A stretch of DNA of 64,000 nucleotides from Pseudorasbora parva (Eukaryota > Chordata > Actinopteri > Cypriniformes > Gobionidae): NCBI RefSeq assembly GCF_024679245.1, contig NC_090173.1, forward strand, positions 14,201,501 through 14,265,500, read 5' to 3'. Positions 1-10,600 of this stretch are shown piece by piece. A program made the position numbers and the translations under genes. A model generated the notes under the pieces. That model made no database searches. It saw only the letters and a list, made by a program, of their open reading frames with translations, and was not told the origin of the DNA. Position 1 is the stretch's first letter. Each line of letters starts with the position of its first letter.

Positions 1-410
1 TTTTCACTGAGAAACTCCTTTCTGATATTGCTCCACTATTTTCCACCGCAGCATTGGGGGAATTGGTGATCCTCTGCCCATCTTGACTTCTGAGAGACAC
101 TGCCACTCTGAGAGGCTCTTTTTATACCCAATCATGTTGCCAATTGACCTAATAAGTTGCAAAGTGGTCCTCCAGCTTTTCCTTATATGTATATTTAACT
201 TTCCTGGCCTCTTTTTGCTACCTGTCCCAACTTTTTTGATAACTTTTTTTCAATATTTGCCATGACATTTCAAAATGTCTCGCTTTCAACATTTGATGTG
301 TTATCTATATTCTATTGTGAATAAAATATCCGTTTATGAGATTTGTAAATTTTTGAATTCCTTTTTTATTCAGAATTTGTACAGTGTCCCAACTTTTGGA
401 ATCGTGTTTG
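1..410. mobile_element. Tc1-like DNA transposon, 3' part (cut by window edge)
   Basis: The sequence ends in a terminal repeat reading 'gtcccaacttttggaatc' followed by 'gtgtttg' and a TA dinucleotide at 411-412, as expected for Tc1/mariner. The same family occurs as a nearly end-to-end copy at 29075-30448. On the minus strand the first 100 bases read like the start of a Tc1-type transposase (MGRGSPIP...). No open transposase remains here. Confidence 0.75.
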
Positions 411-552
411 TAATATGTCCAAAACTTGATAAAGAAACTATTAATGCTAAAATACAAAGGAGCATGTTTGACAGAAAATTTTGAATTTCGAAAGCACCTG
501 GTGCATTACACTTAGCATGGACTCAGAAACAAAACTCATCTTTTCTTTATCA

Positions 553-1606
553 GATGACGTCATCAGATGATTAAAAAACTACACCAACTCAACGTTGAAC
601 CTCAATACATCCATCTGATTCACAGTTTCTTGAGCAACAGGCCACAGGCTGTGAGGATAGGGTCTGTCACATCAGACACCATAAAAACTAACACTGGAGC
701 TCCTCAAGGTTGTGTCCTCTCTCCCTTTCTCTACACACTCTACACAAATGACTGTATTAGTCCTTCACCCAGTACAACATACTATAAATATTCTGATGAC
801 ACTGCAATTTTGTCTCCACTCAATGATCACACTACCATTGCTGCTTATCATGACACAATATCACATTTCACACACAGGTGCACAGACAATTTTCTCCATT
901 TGAATGTTGAGAAAACAAAATAACTAGTCTTAAACGCACCCAGTCTCAGTCAAATCACCATTCATGGCAATATGATAGAACAGGTTGAGAAATTCAAATA
1001 TCTGGGACTTACCTTGGACAACAAGCTCACTTTTGACCATCACATAACAGATATCCATAAATGCTCACAACAATGTCTGCATGTTCTACGAAAATTCAGT
1101 TCTCTTTACATTGCCCCTCATCTTTTGTTAATACTGTACACGAGCATTATCCAGCCCATTTTGTTGTATTGCTCCACTAGTTTTTATACCATGCTGTCAG
1201 TCACAAATAAAAATAAACTGAATAAGATAACACGCACTGCTTCAAAAAATAATACATTCCCCGACACCAAACATCTCAGAACTCAATGATAGAGCAACAG
1301 CCCACCTTGCCCAAAGCATAATAACAGACCCAGAGCACCCCCTCAACTCTCACTTCACTCTCCTTCCCTCCGGCCGCAGGTACAGGACCCTGACATGGAG
1401 AAGGGCTCGTTTCAAAAGGAGCTTTGTACCATCAGCAATTTCAATTCTTAACAGGCAACAAAGTTGAACTTTTACTCTTTTTTTGTGTTCTTGTTGTTCT
1501 TGTTTGTGTGTACATAAGTTTGTAGATAAGTGCCAGTTTGTGCGTACTGTATGACAGTTTGTGAAAACAAATTTCCCGTTAAGGGACAATAAATGTCTAT
1601 CTATCT
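553..1606 (+). mobile_element. 5'-truncated non-LTR retrotransposon (L2/Rex-like LINE) with broken reverse transcriptase
   Basis: Positions 567-923 encode reverse-transcriptase motifs: GAPQGCVLSP (palm) and YSDDTAIL at the catalytic site, where most relatives have F/YADD. A stop at about 922 and shifts separate this from 972-1289 (KYLGLTLDNKLTFDHH, thumb region). The C-terminal signature HPLNSHFTLLPSGRRYR lies at about 1336-1385. The element ends in a (tcta)n-like tail after 'aataaatg'. The 5' two thirds, including the endonuclease, are missing, as is usual for target-primed insertions. The tail abuts the decayed SDR exon at about 1610. Clade assignment is from memory of motifs only. Confidence 0.8.
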
Positions 1607-3330
1607 TCACCCCAATCAGTACCCATCCTGGATGAAGGTCTATAAAGAGGATCTCATCCAACTCCTCAGCAGTCAATACAGTCAACATGAAAGGTACTGC
1701 CTGAAAGGTAAACAGCATTTGAGTTATACATCAGCTCATCCCATCAGTTTTTCATTTTCAATTTAATCAAGTTTATCTAGTGCCTAAGCAGGACTTTGTT
1801 GTACATTGCTCACAGCATATGGCAACACTGAATTAGGTGTGCATGAAATGGTATTCTTGTTATGATCCGCCTAAATGGAGATAATGATAACAGCTGCTTT
1901 AGTACAGGACATGCCTGGTGTCCCGCTGGCTTTGACTGCTGTTTGTAGATGTGGTAGGTAGTCCTAAAGGGAAGATAAATAATTGCATATCCATATATTA
2001 CATTTAGTTGGCACATAGTTAGGATAGCATTAATAATAAATATCGACATGAAGTCTATAGCATACTGTAGCTTATTCTGGAAACAAATTTTTACTAGTTT
2101 AATTGTCCTCTAAAAAAAATAGCCAACTGATTGCCGTGTCAATGTGATCTGCATGGCTAAAACGCCTTCGTGAAATTAAATGTCCTCATTTATTTGAGTC
2201 CACACTCAAGAACAGTGCAGCAATGTTGAAGATAATTAAGTGATTAATTGAGTGATGATTTATTATTAGTGAAGACACCTGGTGATAAGCAAAATCTCTG
2301 AAGGAAAGAGTCAACAATTCTAGTTCACCGTTATGGTGATCAGTTTTTGCTTTATTTCTGCTCTTGACTCTTGACATTTAAAAAAAAATTGTACGGCCGC
2401 TTTAACTGTGTGTTTATAAAACACATGTGTTATGTCAAAGCAGAGAAAAGTTGTTTAGGTGATGATTATGTTTTGGTAGTGACAATCATTAGACCTGATG
2501 AGACCTGATGTCATTCTGAGACCATTCTCTCATTAAATGGGTGCTGTGTTAAATTTTAATTATTGATTACAGCAGCCAATGTTACAACATGAGATTCTAC
2601 ACAATTTGTTTTAAAGTATACCTATAATACCTATATACCTATAATTTAATAATGGTATAATACCTATATACCTATAATTCACTCATGCTGCAATGCATGC
2701 TGGGAGTCATGGCTAAGTTTTGAATGCTGGCACCCAAAATGCACTGTGAATCTGAATGTCTGTGTATGTCTAAATGACAATGAATTTAACACTGGGGTTT
2801 TTGCTTTGTGTTACTAGTTGACACAGACCGAACACACTGACTATTGTCAAAAAAAAAACAGACTAGTCAATGCAACCTGCAGCAAGCTCAAACCAAAAAC
2901 GACTGATAAATAAAGAGGTTATTCACTTATGGTGCATCAGTTTCTTTGGGACTAGCTGGTCTGATCAGCCTGAAACCAGCTAAAGCTTGTTTCAGCTCTT
3001 TATTTCGGTACAATGCTATGAACCTTACAAACTCTGGCACGTCTAGTGACTAGTTCTTCCGCATAAACACTAATTTTAATAGTCTAGTCACAAACAGCCT
3101 AGTGGCATATCAGTGAAAGCCTTAGCCTAGATTTAAAGCCAGCAGGCCAACACATGATTTCATAATTTCATGACTTTAAAAGGGCAAATTGTTGTTTCAG
3201 AGCCCTTAACGATTCTTTGTACATTACCCTAATGATTAGTAAGAGTGATGATTAGTAGCAGATTCAAACCGTTCTTTACCACGGAAGAACCCACTTTCTT
3301 TGCATACTGTTTGATGCAATCAGATAATGA
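1607..3330 (-). pseudogene. Decayed SDR gene copy (third member of the tandem array)
   Basis: Three blocks match exons 5, 4 and 3 of the intact SDR genes A and B in order and orientation. Block 1 (about 1607-1700) still reads TAEELDEILFIDLHPGWV. Block 2 (about 1795-1960) keeps the 'gtacaggacatgcctggtgtc' region but has frame-breaking indels around the active-site Ser and Tyr. Block 3 (about 3217-3330) has lost roughly 100 bp of exon 3. The intervening introns also resemble those of gene B, for example around 2930-3230. Exons 1 and 2 are not found to the right before the DIRS element, and exon 6 would lie to the left, where two transposons sit. No open frame survives, so this is a duplicated pseudogene, not a processed copy. 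Confidence 0.8.
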
Positions 3331-4670
3331 TCAGAGCGTACTGGACTGCTGTGTATGCAGAAGCTGGTATGCGTGGCTAACATCGGTTTCAAACATGCCT
3401 CTGTTATATTGTAATTTTCTGCTCGTCCGAAACTTTGGATAGGCCTACCTCAGCTACTAGTCTGGGTTGGTGGTATGACCAAAATGTACTGTTTCATGAT
3501 ATGATAAATTGTATTTAACGATTACATACAGTATTGTGTCAAGATAGTGTTTTCAATTAATTTATTGATGTAGTATTTTTTTAGCTTTTTTAAATAATTG
3601 GACAAGTAGGGTAGATGGATTAGATAGGATATATGTGATTGCGGTATATCATTATTTTCCATAACACTTTTTCTCTTTATTTTAACCTCTGACAAGGAAC
3701 TCTAAGTATCATTTTCTCATACCGTGCAGATTCTGTCTACCCCACTTCCATTATGGATAAAAAAACTAATGGAAACTTAAAGGGTTAATTCAATGATTAG
3801 CATATGGTTTTGTATCAGTAGAAACCCTGGAGTAATTCAAATGATTGTGCTCCTCCCCCTCATATCTCCCTGAGACAAGAGATTTATGCATTTTATTTCA
3901 GGAAAAATTCCCCCTTGACGCAAATATCGTCAATTTGCGCCATGAGTGGAATTGTTGGCCAGCGGCTAAAGACTACAGCCAGCAGAGGGAGCCATTTCCG
4001 CATGTTTTGAACTCGCGCGTGGGGGATGGAGATCACACAGCACTTATCTCGCAGCTCCAGCCTCAGGCATTCATAAACGGTGCGGCCAGCAGAGCAAAGT
4101 AAGTCTTTCAACTTCTCAAACTAATTCCTATGAAAGTTAAGCTTTCAAATGCATGAACTGAAAACGCAGCAGACTGAACATGCGTGGTGAATCGAGTGCC
4201 GTAGTGTTTTCCTCAGCTCTCATCACGAGCTCATCCATGACTGTCAATGTGACTCCTGCAGCATTTTGGGCTGTGCGACTCCCTCAGCGGATAATCACAT
4301 ATTGAACACACATGATCAGTTTTTAATTGTAGTGTCTGTTCTCTAACTGAACTGATTTTATGAAAATGATCGCGGTCGCGGTGGGAAGTGATCAGTGATT
4401 CAGTAATCTAGCAGCGGTGGCTTTTGGAATGGCCAGGGAAGCATTCTGGGAATTGTTGTCTTTTATCCCCATGAGACAAACATACATTTTCTGTCTAGAA
4501 AGCACCAAATTAAAAAAATATTTTACATTTCTACTACACTAATGACCTAGTTTAAATACAGATTCATCTTCCCAGCGCTGAAGTACTACTTTAATAGTGG
4601 TATCTGATGGATATCTGTTACAGTGGTAAACGCAAAGCATTTTGGGAATCCGCGGCACAAACGGGCGCCA
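3331..4670. other. Intergenic stretch with no recognised gene
   Basis: I see no conserved domain or terminal repeats. The small open frames at 3845-4111 on both strands overlap each other and resemble no known protein. A possible splice donor ('aaagtaagt' at about 4097) has no supporting exon. Confidence 0.4.
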
Positions 4671-4975
4671 GTTCCCTTTCGAGAGAGGTTCCTCGTATTA
4701 CGTATGGGAAAAACTCCTTTTCTCGAGAATGTGAAGCAAAACTTTTAATAAAGGTATCTATGTAAAGCGCAGTGAGCTGCACGGCCATAGCCCAGCGCGA
4801 GGAGCGCTCTGATTGGCCGGGCTGCGGCAACTGCAGGAACCTATGGTGAGGCGGCTGAGAGGAACGAACCAATGGGGGGCGTTCCAGAAGCCCGCCGAAA
4901 AAGGTGCTTATATTTGCATACAGGAGGCTATATAAGACCCTAATTCGCCATAGGTGTCAGATTTTATCTCCTTCA
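4671..4975. repeat. DIRS left inverted terminal repeat
   Basis: About 300 bp match the reverse complement of 10031-10348, for example 'ggcgttccagaagcccgcc' on the left against 'ggcgggcttctggaacgcc' on the right. The outermost 25-45 bp differ between the two repeats, as is normal for DIRS ends. Confidence 0.9.
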
Positions 4976-5307
4976 GCGATACCTTCGCTGGTCTCCGGAA
5001 GAAGCACCGCCGTTGAAAAGGCACCAGCGGAACCTGCAGCTGAGGACGACGGACTCCCTCTCCGCCTTCTCTGCCGTTCCAGCTACGCCATCCGGCGTTA
5101 TATATCCTTTAAACTGTGTCTATGTTGAGTGTTATATGTGTTTGTGTTGCCGCTGCAACGCCACTTCTAGAGCTTACAGGCTTGTTCTACTCGAGGACTC
5201 TTTCGTTCCGCCGCGTCGTTAAGCGCCGCGGAAAGACGGAGCTCTTCTCACTCTCCCTCTGCTCTCGTCCCGTCGCGCTGAATAGCGCCGCGGAAAGAGA
5301 GAATGTT

Positions 5308-6740
5308 AGAGGACATGAGCACACTCAAGCCGAAGCTCTCTTCACTCTGCCGCCGCCGCGGCTCTTCTTCCGCCGCTGCCACAGAGTTGTTCCCACTCTT
5401 CTCTCATTCCGTCGCGCTACAGCCGCGGACAGAGAATACTAGAGTGAATAGGCGAACTCGAGCCGAAGCTCTCGCCGTGCTAGAAGCGCCGCGGACAGAG
5501 TTTTACCTCACGCTTCCAATTCTCTCGTCCTGTCGCTCTATCGCCGCGGACAGAGAATACTAGAGTGAATAAACAAACTCGAGCCGAAGCTCTCGCCGTG
5601 CTAGAAGCCCCGCGGACAGAGTTTTACCTCACGCTTCCAATTCTCTCGTCCTGTCGCTCTATCGCCGCGGACAGAGAATACTAGAGTGAATAAACAAACT
5701 CGAGCCGAAGCTCTCGCCGTGCTAGAAGCGCCGCGGACAGAGTTTTACCTCACGCTTCCAATTCTCTCGTCCTGTCGCTCTATCGCCGCGGACAGAGAAT
5801 ACTAGAGTGAATAAACAAACTCGAGCCGAAGCTCTCGCCGTGCTAGAAGCGCCGCGGACAGAGTTTTACCTCACGCTTCCAATTCTCTCGCCCTGTCGCT
5901 CTATCGCCGCGGACAGAGAATACTAGAGTGAATAAACAAACTCGAGCCGAAGCTCTCGCCGTGCTAGAAGCGCCGCGGACAGAGTTTTACCTCACGCTTC
6001 CAATTCTCTCGTCCTGTCGCTCTATCGCCGCGTACAGAGAATACTAGAGTGAATAAACAAACTCGAGCCGAAGCTCTCGCCGTGCTAGAAGCGCCGCGGA
6101 CAGAGTTTTACCTCACGCTTCCAATTCTCTCGCCCTGTCGCTCTATCGCCGCGGACAGAGAATAATAGAGTGAATAAACAAACTCGAGCCGAAGCTCTCG
6201 CCGTGCTAGAAGCGCCGCGGACAGAGTTTTACCTCACGCTTCCAATTCTCTCGTCCTGTCGCTCTATCGCCGCGGACAGAGAATACTAGAGTGAATAAAC
6301 TAACTCGAGCCGAAGCTCTCGCCGTGCTAGAAGCGCCGCGGACAGAGTTTTACCTCACGCTTCCAATTCTCTCGTCCTGTCGCTCTATCGCCGCGGACAG
6401 AGAATAATAGAGTGAATAAACAAACTCGAGCCGAAGCTCTCGCCGTGCTAGAAGCGCCGCGGACAGAGTTTTACCTCACGCTTCCAATTCTCTCGTCCTG
6501 TCGCTCTATCGCCGCGGACAGAGAATACTAGAGTGAATAAACTAACTCGAGCCGAAGCTCTCGCCGTGCTAGAAGCGCCGCGGACAGAGTTTTTCCTCAC
6601 GCTTCCAATTCTCTCGTCCTGTCGCTCTATCGCCGCGGACAGAGAATAATAGAGTGAATAAACAAACTCGAGCCGAAGCTCTCGCCGTGCTCATTCTACC
6701 GCCGCCGTGCTGAAGCGCTGCGGACAGAGAATACTAGAGT
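5308..6740. repeat. 121-bp GC-rich tandem array inside the DIRS element
   Basis: The phrase 'tagagtgaataaac' (or a close variant) recurs at 5440, 5561, 5682, 5803, 5924, 6045, 6166, 6287, 6408, 6529 and 6650, a period of exactly 121 bp. Degenerate copies occur at both edges. Units differ by only a few bases. Because 121 is not a multiple of three, the array cannot keep one protein frame, so it is unlikely to be coding. Its position corresponds to the 5' untranslated or gag-like part of the element. Confidence 0.95.
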
Positions 6741-7600
6741 AAGTTAGACGAGCGAGCTCGGGCTGTTGGGTATGTCAAGAACAATGTCGCTGCAGCGCGC
6801 GCTTACTGCCAAGGAAGTTGTAATGGCTGCCTTGTCATGATAGCGCGCGCCCCTTCCACAGCGCGTTGCTGACTAGAGCGCGGCTTACGTCATAGCACGC
6901 GCTCACTGTCAGAGCATAAGGGCGTCGGAAAATGGCTGCCAAGCTAAGCCCTCTTTTCACTCTATCACTTCCAGTCCCCTTTATTCAGGCGGCTGGAAAG
7001 GTTTTTACACTGTAGACAAAGTGTCCACTACACAGTGTGCACCCCTACATAAGCACTGTTAATTCAGCCTCACAAAATCACAAATAAATCCCGCCGCGGC
7101 CGGATTACACCATATAAAGTCAACTAGCCTTATTGCAGTCAACTAGCCTGTGGTCAAACACGCTTGTTTGCATGCGCGCTTTCAGTCTAGACTAGAGCAT
7201 AACGGCATTGTGGAATGGCTCACATACCACCCGCACTTCCTTACATTCTCCCAGTTCCCTTAAGTTAAGTGACTGGAGATGAAATATTGCAGTCAACTAG
7301 CCTGTGTTAAACACGCTCGTCTGCACACTAATGCTGTGTGCGTTTACCCCTGTGGATTTGCTCACTGGTTTGCACCGTGGGTATTCTACGTAGGTTGTGC
7401 GCCACTGCACATTGTTTACACTACACACAAAAGAGCTTTCTATGTAGGAAATGTGCCCACTTTACAGTCTGCACTCCTGCACCCAAGCACTTTTCACAAA
7501 GTTCACTCTCGCACACACAATATAAATGTGAGGCGTGCGCCCACTGCAAAGCCTGCACCGCCAAAACTAACACTATCCCCACAGTGTTACAAGCAGTGTT
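6741..7600. other. DIRS interior without recognisable coding domain
   Basis: This lies between the 121-bp array and the reverse-transcriptase remnants, where a gag-like ORF is expected in this family. The open frame at 7279-7713 is Cys-rich with no motif in its first two thirds. Only its tail (LALRAQAWQAIPGI, 7668-7713) fits the region upstream of the DIRS reverse transcriptase. The phrase 'gcagtcaactagcctgtg' recurs at about 7136 and 7289. Confidence 0.5.
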
Positions 7601-7667
7601 ACAGCACAAGCAACCCGGCTAACAGGCCCCTATTACTAAGCGGCCAGCCCCCGAATCTAATTCAACC

Positions 7668-8199
7668 CCTGGCTTTACGAGCCCAGGCCTGGCAGGCCAT
7701 TCCTGGTATATAATATTGGGTGTTGAACATATAAAACGAGGTTCTCGCTACAGTGTTGCTCGCAGACCCCGCGATTCAAGCCGTGGTCGAGCCCTCTGTA
7801 AGAAGCAGTGTCAGTCACGTGCTTCTCGCTGAGGCATTGAGACTGTTAAAGGAGAGAGCGGCGAAAACAGTACACCCGATGCTAGCGAGTCAGGTTTTTA
7901 CTGTCGCTAATTCCTCATGCCGAAAATGGGTGGCGGTCTCAGGCCCATTTTCCAGGCATCTGAACAAAGCACTTATGACACGCTCGTTTCAAGGTGCTGA
8001 CGGTGAAACAAATCCTCGCGCACATTCGCCCCGGGGATTGGGTTTTCTCAATAGATCTGAAAAACGCATACTTCACGTTACGATAACCCCCCACCCCCAC
8101 TACAGGCCATTCTTGAGATTCGCCTTCGAGGGGCAGGCTTATCAGTACAGTCATTGTCATAGACTCAAGACTTACGGCATAAGAACCACCACGTCTTGA
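7668..8199 (+). pseudogene. DIRS reverse-transcriptase remnant (N-terminal half only)
   Basis: Recognisable blocks are LALRAQAWQAIPGI, then SRHLNKALMTRSFQGADGET, then a shifted frame spelling a lead-up to the first catalytic aspartate region, and RPFLRFAFEGQAYQY at about 8102-8150. In intact relatives the block ending QYxVLPFGLxxAP is followed by the catalytic YxDD region. Here the sequence jumps from AYQYS directly to RNase-H-like sequence (SLGQPRSDSV). The catalytic core is therefore deleted. Confidence 0.8.
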
Positions 8200-8700
8200 T
8201 AATGTACATAAAATCGCTAGGGCAGCCGAGATCAGACTCTGTTCACTGCATGGCTAAGCATCTCCTTTTATGGGCAGAGCACAATCTGAGCTCCCTAAGG
8301 GCGGCTTACGTGCCAGGTATTCTGAATCAGGGTCCGGACATGTTATCCAGAGGACCCATGTCCCCAGGGGGATGGTCCCTTTACCCGCAAACAATTCAGC
8401 TTGCACAGCACACGCTGCCCAATATTTTTTTTCTGCAAACGCAGGGATGCCCTGGCCCATGTTGGCCCAGACTCCCTCTATATGTTCCCTCCGATCGCGA
8501 TCCAGCTGCAGCCTGTGCTTTTTAATAGCCCCACTTTGGAAGAACCGCACATGGTTCTCCATACTGTTTCAGCTGTCAGACACAGCCCCATGCCTATTCT
8601 GCCAATGAAAGGGAAGGTCTGGCATCCCAATCCCGAGCTGTGGGCCCTCCACGTATGGCCCATCAACGGTATCCGGGAACCTCTCTGACAAGTTATGAAC
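8196..8700 (+). pseudogene. DIRS RNase H / methyltransferase-like region remnant
   Basis: The segment spells LLLWAEHNLSSLRAAYVPG, then LNQGPDMLSRGPMSPGGW, matching the RNase H tail of DIRS polyproteins (VPGxLNxGxDxLSRG). Then, in other frames, come DALAHVGPDSLYMFPPIA and HPNPELWALHVWPING, blocks typical of the following region. At least two frameshifts separate the blocks. Confidence 0.8.
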
Positions 8701-8789
8701 ACTATTTCGGAAGCTAGAGCCCCTGCTATCTGGCAGCTCTGCTTGAAGTGGTCAGTGGTTTTCTAACCAATGTGCTACGCGAAACATCG

Positions 8790-9660
8790 ACGCACACTCA
8801 TGCGAACTGGCGGAACCGCTCGCTTTCTCCAAGAGCTAATGGATGCGGGTCGTCCCCCCTCCATACTCGGGGTGTGTGTCTCCGCCATAGCAGCTAGCCA
8901 CGCTCCTATCGCGGCACATTCACTAGGGAAAAGTGATCTTATTGTGTGTTTTCTTAAAGGGGCCAGGAGATTCAGCTCGCCTTGCCCCTACCTCGGTCCC
9001 TATTTGGGACCTCGCCATGGTTTTGGAGGCCGTGAAGGGTTCCCCCTCCTAACCACTTCAGAACACGAGCTTGAAGCACATATCACTCAAAACCGTCTTT
9101 CTGCTGGCTGTGGCCTCGGTTAACCGAGTGGGTGGCTTACCTGCACTCTCCGTGAGCCCTTCCTGTCTTGAGTTTGGGTCCAGCAACTTCAAGGTTGTGC
9201 TCAAACCGAGGCATGGTTTTATGCTGAAAGTGCTATCAACCCCTTCAGTATGCAGGTCTTTGCACTGCTTAACCCGCGTCTCAGAGAGAATAAGACGCAA
9301 ACCTATTCTGCCCAGTCAGAGCATTGAGATTGTATCTAGAGCGCTCCGCCCCCTTCAGGCAGTCGGATCAGCTCTTCATTGCTTCGGTGGCCGCACTAAA
9401 GTTTGTGCTGTCATGAAACAGTCTCTCACACTGGATAGTGGATGCAGTCCCACTAGCATATAGGTCCAGGACCTAACCTGTCCTACAGGCATTTAAGCCC
9501 ACTCCTCTAGAGGCATGGCCTCATCTTGGGCTTGGTCGTGTGACATTTCTTTGGAAGATATCTGTGCGGCGGCAGGCTGGGCCTCTCCGTCCACTTTTAT
9601 CAGATTCTACAAGTTGGAGGTTCCAGCTCTACAAGCAGGGCTTCTCTCCATCTAGGCTCT
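8790..9660 (+). pseudogene. DIRS tyrosine recombinase remnant
   Basis: The N-terminal part reads RFLQELMDAGRPPSILGVCV, continuing into HSLGKSDLIVCFLKGARRF. The frame from 9071 carries KTVFLLAVASVNRVGGLPAL and KPRHGFMLKVL. After stops, the C-terminal catalytic block reads AHSSRGMASSWAW (the H-x-x-R box), then ICAAAGWASPSTFIRFYKLE, whose tyrosine is the expected nucleophile. The catalytic signature residues survive, but the frame is broken between 9460 and 9500. Confidence 0.82.
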
Positions 9661-9891
9661 ATCTTGACCCTGGCAAACAGATTGCCTTACATTTTGGCCT
9701 GTACACATTAGTCCTTAAGCACTATTCATTCATCATAAGATCCGACTATGTCCGATCAGCTGTTCAAACGAACCGACTCTTCCGGTTCTTCATTCCCCTT
9801 ATAAGCCGCCTCTGTCGGTGTCTCGGGGGTTTATAACATGTGCTTTGGGTATACTGGGTCAGTCAGCACACACGGCGCTTTACATTGTGTT

Positions 9892-9985
9892 CCCATACGT
9901 AATACGAGGAACCTCTCTCGAAAGGGAACGTACTCGGTTACTTTCGTAACCTCGGTTCCCTGAGAGAGAGGAACGAGTATTACGT
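9892..9985. repeat. DIRS internal complementary region (terminal junction copy)
   Basis: Bases 9892-9929 are the exact reverse complement of the element's left end (4671-4708). Bases 9930-9985 are the reverse complement of its right end (about 10293-10348). The two halves meet between 9929 and 9930. This is the template thought to allow DIRS ends to be joined and completed during replication. Confidence 0.93.
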
Positions 9986-10030
9986 TCCGTGCCGTGTTTA
10001 TGCTTCTCAGGTATCGCTTCAGTCGATCTT

Positions 10031-10348
10031 AAAACCTGACACCTATGGCGAATTAGGGTCTTATATAGCCTCCTGTATGCAAATATAAGCACCTTTTTCG
10101 GCGGGCTTCTGGAACGCCCCCCATTGGTTCGTTCCTCTCAGCCGCCTCACCATAGGTTCCTGCAGTTGCCGCAGCCCGGCCAATCAGAGCGCTCCTCGCG
10201 CTGGGCTATGGCCGTGCAGCTCACTGCGCTTTACATAGATACCTTTATTAAAAGTTTTGCTTCACATTCTCGAGAAAAGGAGTTTTTCCCATACGTAATA
10301 CTCGTTCCTCTCTCTCAGGGAACCGAGGTTACGAAAGTAACCGAGTAC
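10031..10348. repeat. DIRS right inverted terminal repeat
   Basis: Inverted copy of 4671-4975. It ends with 'gaaagtaaccgagtac', which the internal complementary region reproduces in reverse at 9930-9945. Confidence 0.9.
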
Positions 10349-10381
10349 GACTTCTTATTTGCATGGAAGGAAAAACACAAG

Positions 10382-10600
10382 ATGCCGTCTACCTGCTGTG
10401 TTATAAACTGTGTTAAAAAATAGTCATTCTCGAATATAAGTGGCATAAAGCAGTGGTATAAAGCTTAAGAACGGATATCATTTTATCGTTTTCCAGCGTG
10501 GAAAAATAATAGTAAAACTAAGCCATGTTTCAGAGGTGACAAAAAAGGCGATTGAATGGCATGGACAGCAGCAGTAAGCAGGCCGTAATAAAGTAATACA
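10382..10600 (+). pseudogene. THAP-domain (C2CH zinc finger) relic
   Basis: Starting at the ATG at 10382 the sequence reads MPSTCCVINCVKK and then a stop. After a short scrambled gap it reads ISFYRFPAW (about 10477-10503), and in another frame EVTKKAIEW (about 10530-10556). This order (MP..C.V..C, then FY.FP, then a W) is the signature of THAP DNA-binding domains, which occur in P-like transposases and host genes. Frameshifts and stops show that it is dead. It directly abuts the DIRS right end. Confidence 0.65.

Larger units (their letters stand above)
4671..10348 (+). mobile_element. DIRS-type tyrosine-recombinase retrotransposon, complete ends, defective interior
   Basis: DIRS elements copy through an RNA intermediate and integrate with a tyrosine recombinase. 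This copy has inverted terminal repeats (4671-4975 and 10031-10348). It also has an internal complementary region (9892-9985) that is the reverse complement of the right end joined to the left end. That joint fixes both element termini at base resolution. Inside, from left to right, are a 121-bp tandem array, reverse-transcriptase remnants (7640-8190), RNase H/methylase-like remnants (8190-8700) and recombinase remnants (8800-9655). Frameshifts and stops are scattered throughout, and the reverse-transcriptase catalytic core is deleted. The element is therefore not autonomous. It lies between the SDR pseudogene and SDR gene A. Confidence 0.92.

Noticed and set aside
1350..1718. 122-codon minus-strand frame
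   Set aside because: A chance fusion of the decayed SDR exon 5 with LINE tail sequence.
3845..4111. Overlapping frames on both strands near a possible splice donor
   Set aside because: No similarity and no partner exon; not enough to call a gene.
5308..6740. Regularly spaced repeats resembling a CRISPR array
   Set aside because: Units are contiguous 121-bp tandem copies without unique spacers and lie in a eukaryotic retrotransposon.
7279..7713. 144-codon plus-strand open frame
   Set aside because: Most of it has no motif; only its tail fits the DIRS reverse transcriptase upstream region, so it is part of the dead element.
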